A DNA stretch of 24,063 nucleotides from contig MU646357.1 in NCBI GenBank assembly GCA_026770585.1, positions 1,009,593 through 1,033,655 on the forward strand, written 5' to 3'. This DNA is from Baffinella frigidus. Its lineage: Eukaryota > Cryptophyceae > Cryptomonadales > Baffinellaceae. Positions 23,957 through 24,063 of this stretch are shown in pieces; within the stretch, counting starts at the first letter, position 1; the number at the start of each line of letters is the position of its first letter. The translations under genes and the position numbers were made by a program. Below the pieces are notes generated by a model. The model was not told the DNA's origin. It saw nothing but the letters and a program-made list of their open reading frames with translations, and ran no database searches.

Positions 23957-24063
23957 CTGCTTCCGGAGTAGGGATGAGGGATGCGAAAAATGCCGTGGAG
24001 CTGCACTCGGAAGTCCCCCACCCGCCCCCCCTGCCATCCGGGTTAAAGGTTTAGGGTTCAGGG

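Noticed and set aside
23557-24037. Minus-strand PTPYTLHPTPYTLH frame
   Set aside because: Translation of GTGTAGGG telomere-like repeats; only the first 24 codons, in exon 1, look coding.

Overview
The window looks like nuclear DNA of an intron-rich unicellular eukaryote, probably an alga or related protist. The grounds are many very short exons with GT-AG introns, G/C-ending codons inside those exons, heavy microsatellite load, and abundant degenerate TTTAGGG-type (plant/algal telomere-like) tracts. The lineage cannot be fixed from this sequence: stramenopile, haptophyte, dinoflagellate and chromerid are all possible. No bacterial operons, rRNA or CRISPR are visible. The long apparent reading frames on both strands are mostly translated microsatellites.

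Reading the minus strand from the right end, about 30 small exons (12 to 206 nt, most 45 to 140) can be picked out by an acceptor AG, an open G/C-ending frame and a GT donor. Neighbouring exons are phase-compatible over almost the whole window, so I interpret them as one large split gene running right to left (about 23956 to 1027), with its start and stop outside the window. I do not recognise the protein. It is Ala/Leu-rich and looks helical, with a charged linker near 1901-1998. One phase break remains, between 11490 and 10915. A few splice sites (14742, 18510, 15059, 8969, 1367) were chosen because they keep phase, so those joins are not independent evidence.

Almost every exon lies in a small tandem array of itself. 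One copy has usable splice sites on both sides, and one to five copies are truncated, frameshifted or lack an acceptor or donor. Introns therefore consist of copies of the neighbouring exon edges, microsatellites, telomere-like tracts and short fold-back elements. At least seven non-autonomous inverted-repeat families or palindromes were found. Several occur as inverted pairs far apart in the window, for example 2718/17538 and 4802/18274, and several sit between two copies of the same exon.

Layout: 1-1100, three copies of the last visible exon in an 8-bp TGTACAGT-type microsatellite; 1130-2340, telomere-like tract, 30-bp minisatellite and a charged exon; 2340-3320, fold-back elements B1, C2 and A1; 3600-4990, exon arrays and element F1; 5000-8200, further exon arrays with microsatellites and element D; 8300-11000, small exons, minisatellites and palindrome E; 11000-15600, the densest exon arrays, ending in a 194-bp triplication; 15600-18700, dispersed elements and an exon-edge satellite; 18700-23000, exon arrays with element A2 and palindrome G; 23000-24063, the first visible exon in telomere-like tracts.

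The most interesting signals are four. Tandem exon copies have lengths that are not multiples of three, so they could only be used alternatively. About half of the exons begin with GT, making an AG|GT signature at 3' splice sites. The A elements have 8-bp target duplications that span a donor GT and an element end that supplies TAG, as in introner-type intron creation. Telomere-like repeats are mostly oriented so that the gene's sense strand carries C-rich CCCTAA tracts just upstream of acceptors.
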